A DNA stretch of 14,704 nt from positions 1 to 14,704 of the forward strand of contig JAWLED010000073.1 of assembly GCA_041686235.1 (NCBI GenBank), given 5' to 3'. Positions 14,402-14,704 of this stretch are shown piece after piece. Source of the DNA: JAAAOH01 sp041686235 (GTDB taxonomy: Bacteria; Spirochaetota; Spirochaetia; DSM-27196; PWMO01). How positions within the stretch are numbered: position 1 is the first letter of the stretch; each line of letters begins with the position of its first letter. A program made the position numbers and the translations under genes. The notes beneath the pieces were generated by a model. That model saw only the letters and a program-made list of their open reading frames with translations, was not told where the DNA came from and made no database searches.

Positions 14402-14704
14402 TTACTCTCGGCCGAACTGAGCCAGCGTGTGCAGGGCGTCCACAGCGGAAGGATAGAGATCACGGTACACCCGATAGAGGCGGGTATACGTCTCGTGGTT
14501 TGCCGGATCGGGGTCGACACGCTCCCCTTCCGGTACCCAGTCCAACACATCGCTCCGTTCGACGAACCCCGTCCCCACGGCGGCAAGGGCGGCGTCGCCG
14601 TACGGGGCTCCCGGTGAAGTGCGAATCATAAAGCTCTGTCCCATTACGTCGGCAATAATCTGCATCCACACGCGATTTGCCGCACCGCCGCCAATGGCAA
14701 CAAG
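14402..14704 (-). CDS. FGGY-family carbohydrate kinase, C-terminal 100 residues (5' end outside the window)
   Basis: Only the C-terminal 100 residues are present; the reading frame runs off the right edge. The visible part carries the FGGY signature end: IGGGAANRVWMQIIADVMG, matching the G-G-G-A-x-S-x-x-W-x-Q-x-x-A-D-V motif of the ATP-binding domain, then TSPGAPYGDAALAAVGTG. This resembles xylulokinase-type members, but the sugar cannot be read from the C-terminus. The enzyme would phosphorylate a sugar in the cytoplasm, a fitting partner for the nearby importer and BtpA-family protein. It is upstream of the aminopeptidase on the same strand and convergent with the importer operon. Confidence 0.9.
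   Translation of the reverse strand, partial: LVAIGGGAANRVWMQIIADVMGQSFMIRTSPGAPYGDAALAAVGTGFVERSDVLDWVPEGERVDPDPANHETYTRLYRVYRDLYPSAVDALHTLAQFGRE

Overview
The window looks like a chromosomal segment of a free-living, anaerobic, fermentative bacterium, most likely a spirochaete of the Spirochaeta/Alkalispirochaeta kind. The reasons are indirect. The substrate-binding protein has the '...FA-GGQGEEE' leader ending often seen in spirochaete sugar-binding proteins. It is also very acidic, which would suit a saline or alkaline habitat. Finally, an NAD-linked [FeFe] hydrogenase sits beside sugar-uptake genes. No rRNA or other taxonomic marker is present, so this assignment is an inference.

Left end (1-5816). 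A small unknown gene on the minus strand (4-213) diverges from a three-gene hydrogenase operon on the plus strand. The operon encodes a NuoE-like [2Fe-2S] subunit (424-921), a 1039-residue NuoF-like flavoprotein fused to a complete GltD/NfnB-like FAD/NAD(P)H oxidoreductase (923-4042), and an [FeFe] hydrogenase large subunit with a full set of accessory clusters (4035-5816). The genes are packed (1-nt gap, then 8-nt overlap) and each has a strong Shine-Dalgarno. The expected job is cytoplasmic H2 production or uptake coupled to NADH, ferredoxin and, through the fused module, probably NADPH. Two things stand out: the fusion itself, and a Cys-to-Ser change in the first H-cluster motif.

Middle (5817-7503). 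A 302-bp GC-rich spacer full of short tandem repeats precedes a monocistronic aldo-keto reductase (6119-7201), which ends in a hairpin terminator. A second 302-bp spacer holds this terminator, a 14-bp palindrome, an ACTAAAG/CTTTAGT inverted repeat and a good sigma70-type promoter.

Right-hand operon (7504-13205). These are the genes of an RbsABC/LsrABC-type sugar ABC importer: substrate-binding protein, double-NBD ATPase and two different permeases. A BtpA/SgcQ-family TIM-barrel protein follows. A terminator between the binding protein and the ATPase, followed by a possible internal promoter, would make the binding protein more abundant than the membrane parts. A strong 12-bp-stem terminator closes the unit. 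The cargo is unknown; a pentose, deoxysugar or related compound is likely from the family.

Right end (13266-14704, minus strand). An M29-family metallo-aminopeptidase lies downstream of the C-terminal end of an FGGY-family sugar kinase, which runs off the window. The kinase beside the importer and BtpA suggests a sugar uptake-phosphorylation-catabolism locus. No tRNA, rRNA, CRISPR array, insertion sequence or phage gene was seen.
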